A DNA stretch of 64,000 nt, taken from NCBI GenBank assembly GCA_041664345.1, contig JBAYKX010000026.1, positions 1 to 64,000 on the forward strand, written 5' to 3'. Of this stretch, positions 54,597 through 62,504 are shown one piece after another. Source of the DNA: GWE2-40-63 sp041664345 (GTDB taxonomy: Bacteria; Bacteroidota; Bacteroidia; Bacteroidales; SZUA-534). Made by a program: the position numbers and the translations under genes. The notes under the pieces were generated by a model, which worked only from the letters and a program-made list of their open reading frames with translations, was not told the origin of the DNA and ran no database searches. The first letter of the stretch is position 1. Each line of letters starts with the position of its first letter.

Positions 54597-55778
54597 CTAA
54601 CTCTTGATTGAATTTCCACCCAAAGGCCGGGCATACAATTCTACATCAATTTGCTCAATTTTTTTATCGCAAAGAATTAGCAAACGCTCCATTACATTTC
54701 GGAACTCACGGATGTTACCGGTCCAATTTATTTTTTGCAGTTCTTTAATGGCTTCATCGCTGATAGGAACTTTAGGAGCACCGTATTCTTGGCAGATATG
54801 GGTTATAAAGTGGTCGGCTAGTAAGGGAATATCTTCTAACCGCTCGTTGAGCGATGGAACATGGATAAGAATTACGCTTAGTCGGTGATACAAATCCTCA
54901 CGGAAGTGGCCCTGTCCTATTTCTTCTTCCAAGTTTTTGTTGGTAGCAACAATTACCCGTACATTCACATTAATGTCTTTATCGGCACCCACACGGGTAA
55001 TTTTATTTTCCTGCAAAGCCCTTAATACTTTGGCTTGCGCTGATAAACTCATATCTCCAATTTCATCAAGGAATAGGGTTCCATTCTCGGCTTGCTCAAA
55101 TTTTCCTTTGCGCTGCTTAATTGCTGATGTAAAAGCGCCTTTTTCGTGTCCAAACAATTCGCTTTCAATCAGTTCCGATGGAATGGCTGCACAATTCACC
55201 TCAATAAACGGACCCTCGGAACGGTTGCTTTTTTCGTGCAACCAGCGCGCTACCACCTCTTTTCCAGTACCATTTTTTCCGGTAATCAATACCCGGGCAT
55301 CGGTGGGTGCCACCTTATCAATCATATTTTTTATTTGGGTAATGGCCGCCGAATTTCCAATCATCTCGTAATTCTTATTAATCTTGCGGCGTAACGATTT
55401 GCTCTCTGTAATCAATTCCGACTTTTCGGTAGCATTGCGGATAGTAAGCAACAATCGGTTCAAATCGAGTGGCTTTTCAATAAAATCATAAGCCCCCATT
55501 TTAACGGCTTTAACGGCCGTATCTACAGTTCCATGGCCCGAAATCATGACTACTTGCAAATCGGGGTATTCCGGCGAAATTTTTTCAAGAACTTCCAAAC
55601 CATCCATTTCAGGCATTTTTATATCGAGCAGCAGTACATCGAAACTTTGTTTTGTTAAAAGTTCCATACCTTCCATTCCATTTGAAGTTAATACCACTTC
55701 ATGCTTTTCATACTCAAGAATTTCTTTGAGCGCATTACGGATGCTCTTTTCATCGTCAACAACCAGAATTTTAGCCAT
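54597..55778 (-). CDS. NtrC-type response regulator without a DNA-binding domain
   Basis: A 393-residue protein starting at ATG 55776-55778 (MAKILVVDDEKS); a TTG three codons earlier is less likely. The receiver domain has the phosphorylatable Asp52 (VLLLDIKMPEMDG). The AAA+ domain has Walker A GKNGTGKE (167-174) and LFLDEIGDMS. The sigma-54 loop reads GAFTSA (214-219) in place of GAFTGA. The protein ends soon after the AAA+ lid (IEQIDVELYARPL) and has no C-terminal Fis-type helix-turn-helix. No histidine kinase is adjacent. It lies 12 bp after the Ppx/GppA gene. Confidence 0.88.
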   Translation of the reverse strand: MAKILVVDDEKSIRNALKEILEYEKHEVVLTSNGMEGMELLTKQSFDVLLLDIKMPEMDGLEVLEKISPEYPDLQVVMISGHGTVDTAVKAVKMGAYDFIEKPLDLNRLLLTIRNATEKSELITESKSLRRKINKNYEMIGNSAAITQIKNMIDKVAPTDARVLITGKNGTGKEVVARWLHEKSNRSEGPFIEVNCAAIPSELIESELFGHEKGAFTSAIKQRKGKFEQAENGTLFLDEIGDMSLSAQAKVLRALQENKITRVGADKDINVNVRVIVATNKNLEEEIGQGHFREDLYHRLSVILIHVPSLNERLEDIPLLADHFITHICQEYGAPKVPISDEAIKELQKINWTGNIREFRNVMERLLILCDKKIEQIDVELYARPLGGNSIKS

Positions 55779-55790
55779 AAATATCAAAAA

Positions 55791-56708
55791 TTAAAATTGT
55801 GTTGCCACCCCTTCTTTAAGTGAATAGGACGATTGAATGATTCCGTTCACTTTTGATATAGCTAATATATATTGGGTAAAAACTGACGCCATAACTATGG
55901 TATCTACCCTTAAAGCTTCCAAACCAGTGATTAAAAGCCTCTCAGAACGGGTTGAGCCAATTACCTTGCGGTAAATATCATTGAATTGCTCCAGTGAAAT
56001 TGGGTACGAAGGAAGGGATTTTGAAATTGGAGCACCTTTTTCCTTAAAATGAATCATGGCCGCATAACTATCAAAGGCACCTGATGAACCTATTAGCTTA
56101 GTAACCGGATAGTTAGCTAAAGCTAAAGTCAATGGTTTTAACTCTTGAGCGAGCAATTGATTTACTTCATTAATGGTTGATTCTGAAATGGGATCGCTGG
56201 GTTTAAAATGCTCCAACAATCTGGCTCCTCCTAACTTAAAGCTTTCTTTCCAAAGAATTCCCTCTTGGTTTGCAATTATCAGTTCATTGCTTCCTCCTCC
56301 AATATCCAAAATCAAGTAGTTTTCATGACTGAAATTAACGGCGTTTTTTACTCCAAAGTATATGAATTCTGCTTCTTGATGCCCTGAAATAGGACTGATT
56401 ATAATATTCAAATCATCCGAAATTTTCTTAATAAAAACAGATGAATTACTAGCATCCCGAATGGCTGAGGTGCCATAAGCCACCACCTTTTCGCATTTAA
56501 ACTCCGTAATTAACTGACTAAAATCACGAAGCACCCCATAAGCACGCGTAAATGCTTTATCTGAAATAAACCCATTGTTGAGTCCTTCCTGCCCAAGCAT
56601 TACAGCCGATTTGGTGTTCAATAATACTTCAAATTGTTTCCCTTTTTCGATGTTGGCAATCAAAATATTAAAGGTGTTGGTACCTAAATCAATAATTCCT
56701 ACTCGCAT
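55791..56708 (-). CDS. Ppx/GppA family phosphatase
   Basis: A 305-residue member of the exopolyphosphatase/guanosine pentaphosphatase family with an actin-like ATPase fold. It has VGIIDLGTNTFNILIANIEK, YGTSAIRDASNSSVFI, LILDIGGGSNELIIAN and the phosphate-binding segment KLIGSSGAFDSYA. This is the short form without the C-terminal HD-like domain of E. coli Ppx. It removes phosphate from polyphosphate or pppGpp; which of the two cannot be told. Confidence 0.9.
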   Translation of the reverse strand: MRVGIIDLGTNTFNILIANIEKGKQFEVLLNTKSAVMLGQEGLNNGFISDKAFTRAYGVLRDFSQLITEFKCEKVVAYGTSAIRDASNSSVFIKKISDDLNIIISPISGHQEAEFIYFGVKNAVNFSHENYLILDIGGGSNELIIANQEGILWKESFKLGGARLLEHFKPSDPISESTINEVNQLLAQELKPLTLALANYPVTKLIGSSGAFDSYAAMIHFKEKGAPISKSLPSYPISLEQFNDIYRKVIGSTRSERLLITGLEALRVDTIVMASVFTQYILAISKVNGIIQSSYSLKEGVATQF

Positions 56709-56785
56709 ATTTTTAGTTCATTAGTTTATTGGTTCATTTGCTAATGAGCACATGGTCACATGAGCCAATTATTATTTAATACTTA

Positions 56786-57019
56786 TTAGTTTGTAATTTT
56801 TCGATCGGCAGCTTTCATTTTCAACTGTCGACAAATTGTCGACAGTTCAAGACCATCATCTGATTTAATCCTCAATTTCATTTTAAACCAATAATCTCTT
56901 GGATTTGTACTTTCTGTAAGTATTTCAACAACATCAATTACTGAAAAGTACCATTGTTCCGCAACATCGTCCCAATGCGCTCTTACTTTCTTTTCTTCAA
57001 ATAATTTTATGTTGTCCAT
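56786..57019 (-). pseudogene. truncated Bro-N domain protein
   Basis: A 77-residue reading frame whose sequence (WDDVAEQWYFSVIDVVEIL, STNPRDYWFKMKLRIK, LSTICRQLKMKAAD) matches the N-terminal Bro-N/DinD-like domain found in Bacteroidota proteins of about 250 residues or more. It stops immediately after the AADGK-like point, and no continuation was seen in other frames. It begins 2 bp after the ABC permease stop. A remnant is the most likely reading; a free-standing short Bro-N protein is an alternative. Confidence 0.65.
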
Positions 57020-57021
57020 TT

Positions 57022-58371
57022 CTAATTCTTATAAGTCAACCATTTCCACATCTCTTTCCAACTGGTTTTTTTACCATACATTAAAATACCTGTGCGGTAA
57101 ATTTTTGCTGCCATCCAGGTAAACGCAATAAAAGAGGCTATTAAAATGACTGCCGATAAAATGATTTGTGGATAGGGAACTCCAAAAGGAATGCGTGCCA
57201 TCATTATAACCGGCGATGTAAGCGGAATCATTGATAGCCAGAAAGCCAACGGACTTTCAGGATTTTGTATCACATTTACCATAGCAACAATGGATATGAT
57301 CATGGGCAAAGTAACCGGCAGCATAAATTGTTGCGTATCGGCTTCACTATCAACCGCTGAACCAATGGCTGCAAACATGGCACTATACAAAAAATAACCA
57401 CCAAAAAAGAAGAAAAGGAAACTAATGATGATAACCCCAAAATTGATGTCGGCAATGGCGCCAATCATGCCTGATATTTCAGTATTAATTTCTTCGTTTG
57501 CCGGAGCTTGAGCTTGCATTGAACTGCCTGTATCAGTAAGGTTCTCTATTTTGGACTGGCTGGTTATTTTGGCTGCATCGGGCATTAATATGGGCAATAC
57601 GGTTGAATAGAGCCCAAGAGTCAATACCCCCCATAATGCAAACTGAGTTAAGGCTACCAAACCTACCCCAATTATTTTGCCCATCATCAGTTCAAAAGGC
57701 TTCACCGACGAGATGATTACCTCAATGATGCGGCTGGTTTTTTCTTCAATCACGCCCCGCATTACCTGTGCTCCGCTAAAGAAAATGGTAAAATAGATCA
57801 GAAAACCACCAATATAACCCATAGCCATGTATAGGTTGAAGTTGGTGACTTTTTCTTCACCTGATTTTGAGAGCTTCACCGAACGAATGGTAATGTTCGT
57901 TTTAATAGCTTTCAGAATACCTTCATCGATACCAAAAGTCTTTAGCTTATCGCGTTCCAACCGCTTTTCAATGGCATTGGCAATGTGCATTTGAACCCCT
58001 AAACTGGGCGATTTGTCGGAATATAAATGAACCGCATTGGGTGAACTGGCAACTACCTGACTTATATAGAGTAACGCATAATAATTGGTTTGCTGAAAAC
58101 TATTCTTATACGTCTCAATATCGGCATTGGGCAAATAAATAAACTTAATGTATTTGGTTTCAGGAAACTGACCTAACATCAAATGCGAACTATCGGCTAC
58201 GGCAACTATTTTTTCTTCCGTATCTTCCATTTGTGCCATCCAAGCTGGAGTAATCATGAGTGCTGCAAACAATATGGGGCCTATAATACTCATGATTAGG
58301 AATGATTTTTTCCGGACCCGGGTATTGAATTCACGGGCTATAATGGTACCTATTTTATTTAAACTGGTCAT
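57022..58371 (-). CDS. ABC-2 type exporter permease
   Basis: A 449-residue membrane protein like sodium exporter NatB. One N-terminal helix (SFLIMSIIGPILFAALMI) is followed by a large periplasmic loop of about 160 residues, then about five helices (YIGGFLIYFTIFFSGAQVMR, IGVGLVALTQFALWGVLTL, FLFFFFGGYFLYSAMFAAI). The EEKTSRIIEVIISSVKPFEL segment is the family coupling region. It lies 4 bp after its ATPase gene. Confidence 0.92.
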   Translation of the reverse strand: MTSLNKIGTIIAREFNTRVRKKSFLIMSIIGPILFAALMITPAWMAQMEDTEEKIVAVADSSHLMLGQFPETKYIKFIYLPNADIETYKNSFQQTNYYALLYISQVVASSPNAVHLYSDKSPSLGVQMHIANAIEKRLERDKLKTFGIDEGILKAIKTNITIRSVKLSKSGEEKVTNFNLYMAMGYIGGFLIYFTIFFSGAQVMRGVIEEKTSRIIEVIISSVKPFELMMGKIIGVGLVALTQFALWGVLTLGLYSTVLPILMPDAAKITSQSKIENLTDTGSSMQAQAPANEEINTEISGMIGAIADINFGVIIISFLFFFFGGYFLYSAMFAAIGSAVDSEADTQQFMLPVTLPMIISIVAMVNVIQNPESPLAFWLSMIPLTSPVIMMARIPFGVPYPQIILSAVILIASFIAFTWMAAKIYRTGILMYGKKTSWKEMWKWLTYKN

Positions 58372-58375
58372 TGGT

Positions 58376-59305
58376 TTACTCTATTTTAAGATTTGCACTT
58401 TCTACTACTTTTATAAAAATATCATCCATGCTTGGAATCACTTCGTTGAACGAAGTTATTTGCACTTTTTCCATTAAGGTTGTTAAAAACTCATTATTGC
58501 CAACATGCGGATGCAATTCAGCTTTCAAATAATGGGTTTTGTGGTTTTCGCGGTGTTCCAACAACGTTGATTTTTGACTTATAACAGAAGCTGCCGTTTG
58601 AAAATCGCCCACATAAGTACATTCAAACTGGTTGTTTTTAAATTGTTGTTTGATATCCTCTACCCTGCCATCAAGTATCTTAACCGATTTGTTTATGAGT
58701 GCTATGTTGTCGCAAATTTCTTCAACCGAAGCCATATTGTAGGTTGAGAAAATAATGGTAACCCCTTTTTCTTTTAACGCAAGAATTTCCTGTTTTAATA
58801 AATTGGTGTTAATTGGGTCGAAACCACTGAAAGGTTCATCAAATATAAGCAGTTCGGGCTCGTGCAAAATAGTTACAATAAACTGTATTTTTTGCTGCAT
58901 CCCCTTCGAAAGTTCTTCCACTTTCTTGTCCCACCAGGCAAGGATTTCAAATTTATCGAACCAAAACTTCAGTTTTTTAACGGCATCAGTCTTCGAAAGC
59001 CCTTTCAAACGGGCCAAATAAACTGCTTGCTCCCCAACTTTCATCTTTTTATAAAGTCCCCGTTCCTCAGGCAGATAGCCAATTCGGTACACATCGTCGG
59101 CTTTTAATGGTTTACCATCAAAAAACAACTGACCGTTATCGGGCGCCGTAATTTGGTTGATAATTCGTATTAGGGTAGTTTTACCTGCACCATTAGGACC
59201 AAGCAATCCAAAAATTTTTGCTTTTGGAACTTCAATCGATACTTTGTTGAGTGCCAGGTGATTTGCATATTGCCTATCGATATCAACAGCCTTAAAAATT
59301 GTCAT
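58376..59305 (-). CDS. ABC transporter ATP-binding protein
   Basis: A 309-residue ATPase partner of the permease downstream. Walker A is GPNGAGKTT, the signature is LSKGMQQKIQF (in place of LSGGQ), and Walker B is LLIFDEPFSGFDPINTN. The C-terminal 85 residues are a DUF4162-type extension. The pair would export a small molecule, ion or peptide; the substrate is unknown. Confidence 0.94.
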   Translation of the reverse strand: MTIFKAVDIDRQYANHLALNKVSIEVPKAKIFGLLGPNGAGKTTLIRIINQITAPDNGQLFFDGKPLKADDVYRIGYLPEERGLYKKMKVGEQAVYLARLKGLSKTDAVKKLKFWFDKFEILAWWDKKVEELSKGMQQKIQFIVTILHEPELLIFDEPFSGFDPINTNLLKQEILALKEKGVTIIFSTYNMASVEEICDNIALINKSVKILDGRVEDIKQQFKNNQFECTYVGDFQTAASVISQKSTLLEHRENHKTHYLKAELHPHVGNNEFLTTLMEKVQITSFNEVIPSMDDIFIKVVESANLKIE

Positions 59306-59723
59306 ATTTGAAACTGATTAATTGTATTTGCATTTGACGGCTAAATTATCAAAGGTTACGAAATTTACACGTTTTTCTTTTGGTTTTATTTACTCTATGA
59401 GATTATTATGTTTAACAAATTACTAAAATAAAAAATTTATGGTATGACATTGAAGCTATTAAAATGGGTTCTATATTATTTCGACTTTACAAATAAATTT
59501 TTTCCCATTTGAATTAACCTTTATGGAATGATCATTTCATGAATTTTTTGTCATCTTATGATTGCCCAAAAACCAGTGAGCAAAACCCATTAATGGTCTT
59601 TTTCTAAAAAGTTCTTATATTTACAAATGAGACTATAACATATAAACCAGTTTGTATCTTAGAATCCTCATGAAGAATAATTTACAATTACCCCATTTTG
59701 ATAACGGAATTTAAAATATAGGA
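59306..59723. other. gene-free divergent intergenic region
   Basis: No gene is seen between the ABC ATPase start and the DapB-like promoter. For the minus-strand ATPase gene only a near match to the -7 box is present (TAACCTTTG near 59351). No repeats are recognised. Confidence 0.4.
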
Positions 59724-59752
59724 GTTGTAAACAGAGTATATTTCTATTTTTG
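59724..59752 (+). promoter_or_regulatory. promoter of the DapB-like gene
   Basis: GTTG (59724-59727), 17 bp, then TATTTTTG (59745-59752), an exact TAnnTTTG match. Transcription should start near 59757-59760, which makes the first ATG at 59761 practically leaderless and supports the later start at 59803. Confidence 0.5.
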
Positions 59753-59802
59753 ACTTCCTAATGCAGAAAAAATACTCTAAACAAATTAAAAGGATGGAAA
59801 AA

Positions 59803-60564
59803 ATGAAAATTGGACTTATAGGGTTCGGGAAAACAGGAAAGCCTGTGGCAAATGTAATACTTCAAAACACAGAATTTCGACTTGAATGGGTACTCCGAAA
59901 TAGTAAGTTGTTAGAGCACAGGAGCGTACCTGAATTTCTTGGGGTGTCCTACGACGAACCTGGACTAATCTTTTCTTCTTCTTCAATTAGTATGGAGGTA
60001 CTCTTGGACATGCATCCAGTGGATATAATCATTGATTTTTCTTCGAAAACAGGCATTTATACTTATGGGAAAATTGCAGCCGAACGAAAAATTAAAATCA
60101 TTTCGGCTATTTCACATTATCAGGAAGAAGAAAAAAATTTATTGAAAGAATTATCGACCCAGACAGTAGTTTTTTGGAGTCCAAATATTACGCTGGGGGT
60201 AAATTACTTACTATTTGCAGCAAAATTTCTAAAAAAAATAGCCCCTTGGGTTGACATTGAAATTATTGAAGAACACTTTAAAGGAAAAGAAGGTGTTTCC
60301 GGCACAGCCATAAAAATTGCTGAAGCTTTGGATATTGAAAAGTCCGTTATAAACTCAGTTAGAGCGGGAGGAATTGTGGGAAAACATGAAGTTATTTTTG
60401 GATTCCCCTATCAAACAGTCCGGCTTATTCATGAATCCATTTCAAGAGAAGCATTTGGAAATGGAGTTCTATTTGTTGCTGAGAATTTAGCTAATAAAAA
60501 ACCGGGATTATATAACTTTGAAGATATATTGTTGCCTTATTTTACAATTGATGCTAAGATATGA
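59803..60564 (+). CDS. dihydrodipicolinate reductase-like protein
   Basis: A 253-residue NAD(P)-dependent Rossmann protein with a DapB C-terminal domain. The start at ATG 59803 (MKIGLIGFGKTGKPV) has an AAGGA eight bases upstream and fits the promoter position; ATGs at 59761 and 59794 are alternatives. It has SPNITLGVNYLL and IEIIEEHFKGKEGVSGTA. True DapB has a HHxxKxDAPSGTA block here; His, Lys and SGTA are kept, but DAP is replaced. It may be the organism's DapB or a paralogue acting on another substrate. A terminator follows. Confidence 0.78.
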   Translation: MKIGLIGFGKTGKPVANVILQNTEFRLEWVLRNSKLLEHRSVPEFLGVSYDEPGLIFSSSSISMEVLLDMHPVDIIIDFSSKTGIYTYGKIAAERKIKIISAISHYQEEEKNLLKELSTQTVVFWSPNITLGVNYLLFAAKFLKKIAPWVDIEIIEEHFKGKEGVSGTAIKIAEALDIEKSVINSVRAGGIVGKHEVIFGFPYQTVRLIHESISREAFGNGVLFVAENLANKKPGLYNFEDILLPYFTIDAKI

Positions 60565-60593
60565 ACCTCAGGGTAATTAATCCTTAAAATAAT

Positions 60594-60625
60594 AAAAACC
60601 TGAATGAATTTCAATCAGGTTTTTT
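60594..60625 (+). terminator. terminator after the DapB-like gene
   Basis: AAAAACCTGA (60594-60603), 11 bp loop, TCAGGTTTTTT (60615-60625), 30 bp after the stop codon. Confidence 0.75.
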
Positions 60626-60819
60626 GACCAATTTAAGATACTGATTGGGTTCCTTGTATTTCTAATGCTATTACTTAGTTTTAAGATTCAAACATAGGGC
60701 GCTCGACATATAAACAAATCAAATGTAGATTTTAAATTAAACACTTCATACTTCCCTTCTTGAAATAAAGGTAAAATCAATGCGCTTGATTACTGGTTTT
60801 ATTTACTCAACAAGTTTAT

Positions 60820-60827
60820 TATATTTG
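60820..60827 (+). promoter_or_regulatory. possible -7 box of the antiporter gene
   Basis: TATATTTG, an exact TAnnTTTG match 36 bp before ATG 60864. The -33 region reads GGTTTT, only a partial match. Confidence 0.4.
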
Positions 60828-60863
60828 CCCCATTATCATAATTGAATCTAAAACAAGGTAACT

Positions 60864-62252
60864 ATGGCATCAAAACTTTTAAAATGGTCTTTTATAATTT
60901 CAGCCTTCCTTTTAATCCCCTTTTGGGCTTTTGCTGAAGGAGGCGCTGCCGGTCCATCAATTGGAGGCATACGGATAGAATTTTTCCTGTTTGGATTAAC
61001 CCTTATTGGGGTGGCACTGTTTCACCATCAAACATTCTGGGTTGCATTAACCGGTTTAACTGTAATTATTCTATATAAACTTCTATTCGTTACGGGATAC
61101 CCTTTTGCTGAACATTTTTTAGGTAGTAATTCTCTGATTGAGCAGTTCATACATAAAGAATTGCGTGGAGGAGAGTGGGGTATCATAATCAACCTACTTG
61201 GTCTGCTGCTTGGTTTTGCTATACTGGCAAAGATATTTGAAGAATCAGGGGTGCCTGAAATATTACCCAAATATTTACCAGATGATTGGAAGGGACCGTT
61301 TGTTTTATTAGTTTTTGTATTTATTCTATCGGCATTTCTCGACAATATTGCTGCTGCCATGATTGGTGGAACCATTGCCTTAATTGTTTTTAAGAATAAA
61401 GTACACATTGGTTTTATAGCAGCCATTGTTGCTGCTTCAAATGGAGGTGGCGCTGGCAGCGTAGTTGGCGATACCACCACAACCATGATGTGGATTGACG
61501 GTGTTTCGGCTTTCAATGTTTTGCACGGCTTTATAGCTTCCGGTGTAGCACTTTTAATTATTGCCTGGTTTGGTTCCCGGCAACAAGATAAATACCAACG
61601 GATTATTAAAGATGCTACACATGGTTTAAAAATTGACTGGAAACGTATCAGTGTGGTGGTTTTAATTTTAATTGGTGCCATAATTTCCAATGTGTTGTAC
61701 GATATGCCTGCTTTGGGTGTTTGGATTGCTATTCTTATGGGTGCCCTGTTTATAAAAATACCTTGGCATGAAATTTCAACCTCCATTAAAGGGGCTATTT
61801 TTCTTATTTGTTTGGTTACCTCTGCTTCATTTATGCCAGTTGAAACGCTACCCGATGCCTCATGGTTGACAGCTTTTATCCTTGGATTTGTATCCGCTGT
61901 ATTTGATAATATTCCTTTAACCAAACTTTGTTTGGAACAAGGTCATTTCGATTGGGGAATGCTAGCATACTCCGTAGGTTTTGGCGGTTCCATGATTTGG
62001 TTTGGGTCATCAGCTGGGGTAGCCATTACCAACAAATTTCCTGAAGCCCGAAATGTGGTGCTCTGGTTAAGAAAAGGCTGGTTTGTAATATTAGCTTATG
62101 TGGTTGGATTTTTTGTTTTATTCTTCACTATGGGATGGGAACCAGGAAGTAATTCTCAACACAAAGAACCTGCTATTGACTGCAAGGTAAAGGATTGTCC
62201 GGTAAAAATAAAAGCAGAAGCCCTAATAGAGAACAAAGATATAAATCAATAA
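60864..62252 (+). CDS. nhaD: NhaD-type sodium:proton antiporter
   Basis: A 462-residue ion transporter of the ArsB/NhaD superfamily with about eleven membrane helices. It begins with a signal-like segment (FIISAFLLIPFWAFAEGG), then FVFILSAFLDNIAAAMIGGT and GGGAGSVVGDTTTTMMWIDG, the two conserved blocks with buried acidic residues, and AVFDNIPLTKLCLEQG, a repeat of the first block. The C-terminal tail is cytoplasmic and contains a CKVKDC pair of cysteines. It exchanges sodium for protons in the inner membrane, inferred from the family. Confidence 0.85.
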   Translation: MASKLLKWSFIISAFLLIPFWAFAEGGAAGPSIGGIRIEFFLFGLTLIGVALFHHQTFWVALTGLTVIILYKLLFVTGYPFAEHFLGSNSLIEQFIHKELRGGEWGIIINLLGLLLGFAILAKIFEESGVPEILPKYLPDDWKGPFVLLVFVFILSAFLDNIAAAMIGGTIALIVFKNKVHIGFIAAIVAASNGGGAGSVVGDTTTTMMWIDGVSAFNVLHGFIASGVALLIIAWFGSRQQDKYQRIIKDATHGLKIDWKRISVVVLILIGAIISNVLYDMPALGVWIAILMGALFIKIPWHEISTSIKGAIFLICLVTSASFMPVETLPDASWLTAFILGFVSAVFDNIPLTKLCLEQGHFDWGMLAYSVGFGGSMIWFGSSAGVAITNKFPEARNVVLWLRKGWFVILAYVVGFFVLFFTMGWEPGSNSQHKEPAIDCKVKDCPVKIKAEALIENKDINQ

Positions 62253-62267
62253 AAGAGATAATTTTAT

Positions 62268-62300
62268 AAAAACGTCACCAAATTATTAGGTGACGTTTTT
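62268..62300 (+). terminator. terminator after nhaD
   Basis: Perfect 12 bp arms AAAAACGTCACC (62268-62279) and GGTGACGTTTTT (62289-62300), 9 bp loop, 15 bp after the stop codon. Confidence 0.85.
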
Positions 62301-62439
62301 AATACTGAAATAAATATTCTTCTTTTCTTGTCAAAAAAGGGAACACCCATATTTTTAAAGGTTTCGTAGCATTTTACAGGTTTAATCCTTTATTTTTTTT
62401 TCTAATTTATAAAACCTTCGCTCATTTAAAAAAAAACGA

Positions 62440-62447
62440 TATATTTG
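62440..62447 (+). promoter_or_regulatory. possible -7 box of secD/secDF
   Basis: TATATTTG, an exact TAnnTTTG match 57 bp before ATG 62505. The expected -33 position reads TTCG, a weak match. Confidence 0.4.
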
Positions 62448-62504
62448 CGCGATTATCAATTTTGATAATTAGCAGAAAAAGAAAATCAATAAAATACTAA
62501 GCAA

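Noticed and set aside
59381..60827. Shared sequence TGGTTTTATTTACTC before the DapB-like and nhaD genes (59381 and 60794)
   Set aside because: A 15 bp identity in AT-rich DNA can arise by chance over 64 kb, and only the second copy is correctly placed for a promoter.
61028..61924. Minus-strand reading frame of 298 codons
   Set aside because: It is entirely antisense to nhaD, whose frame has clear membrane motifs; the antisense frame has no recognisable domain.
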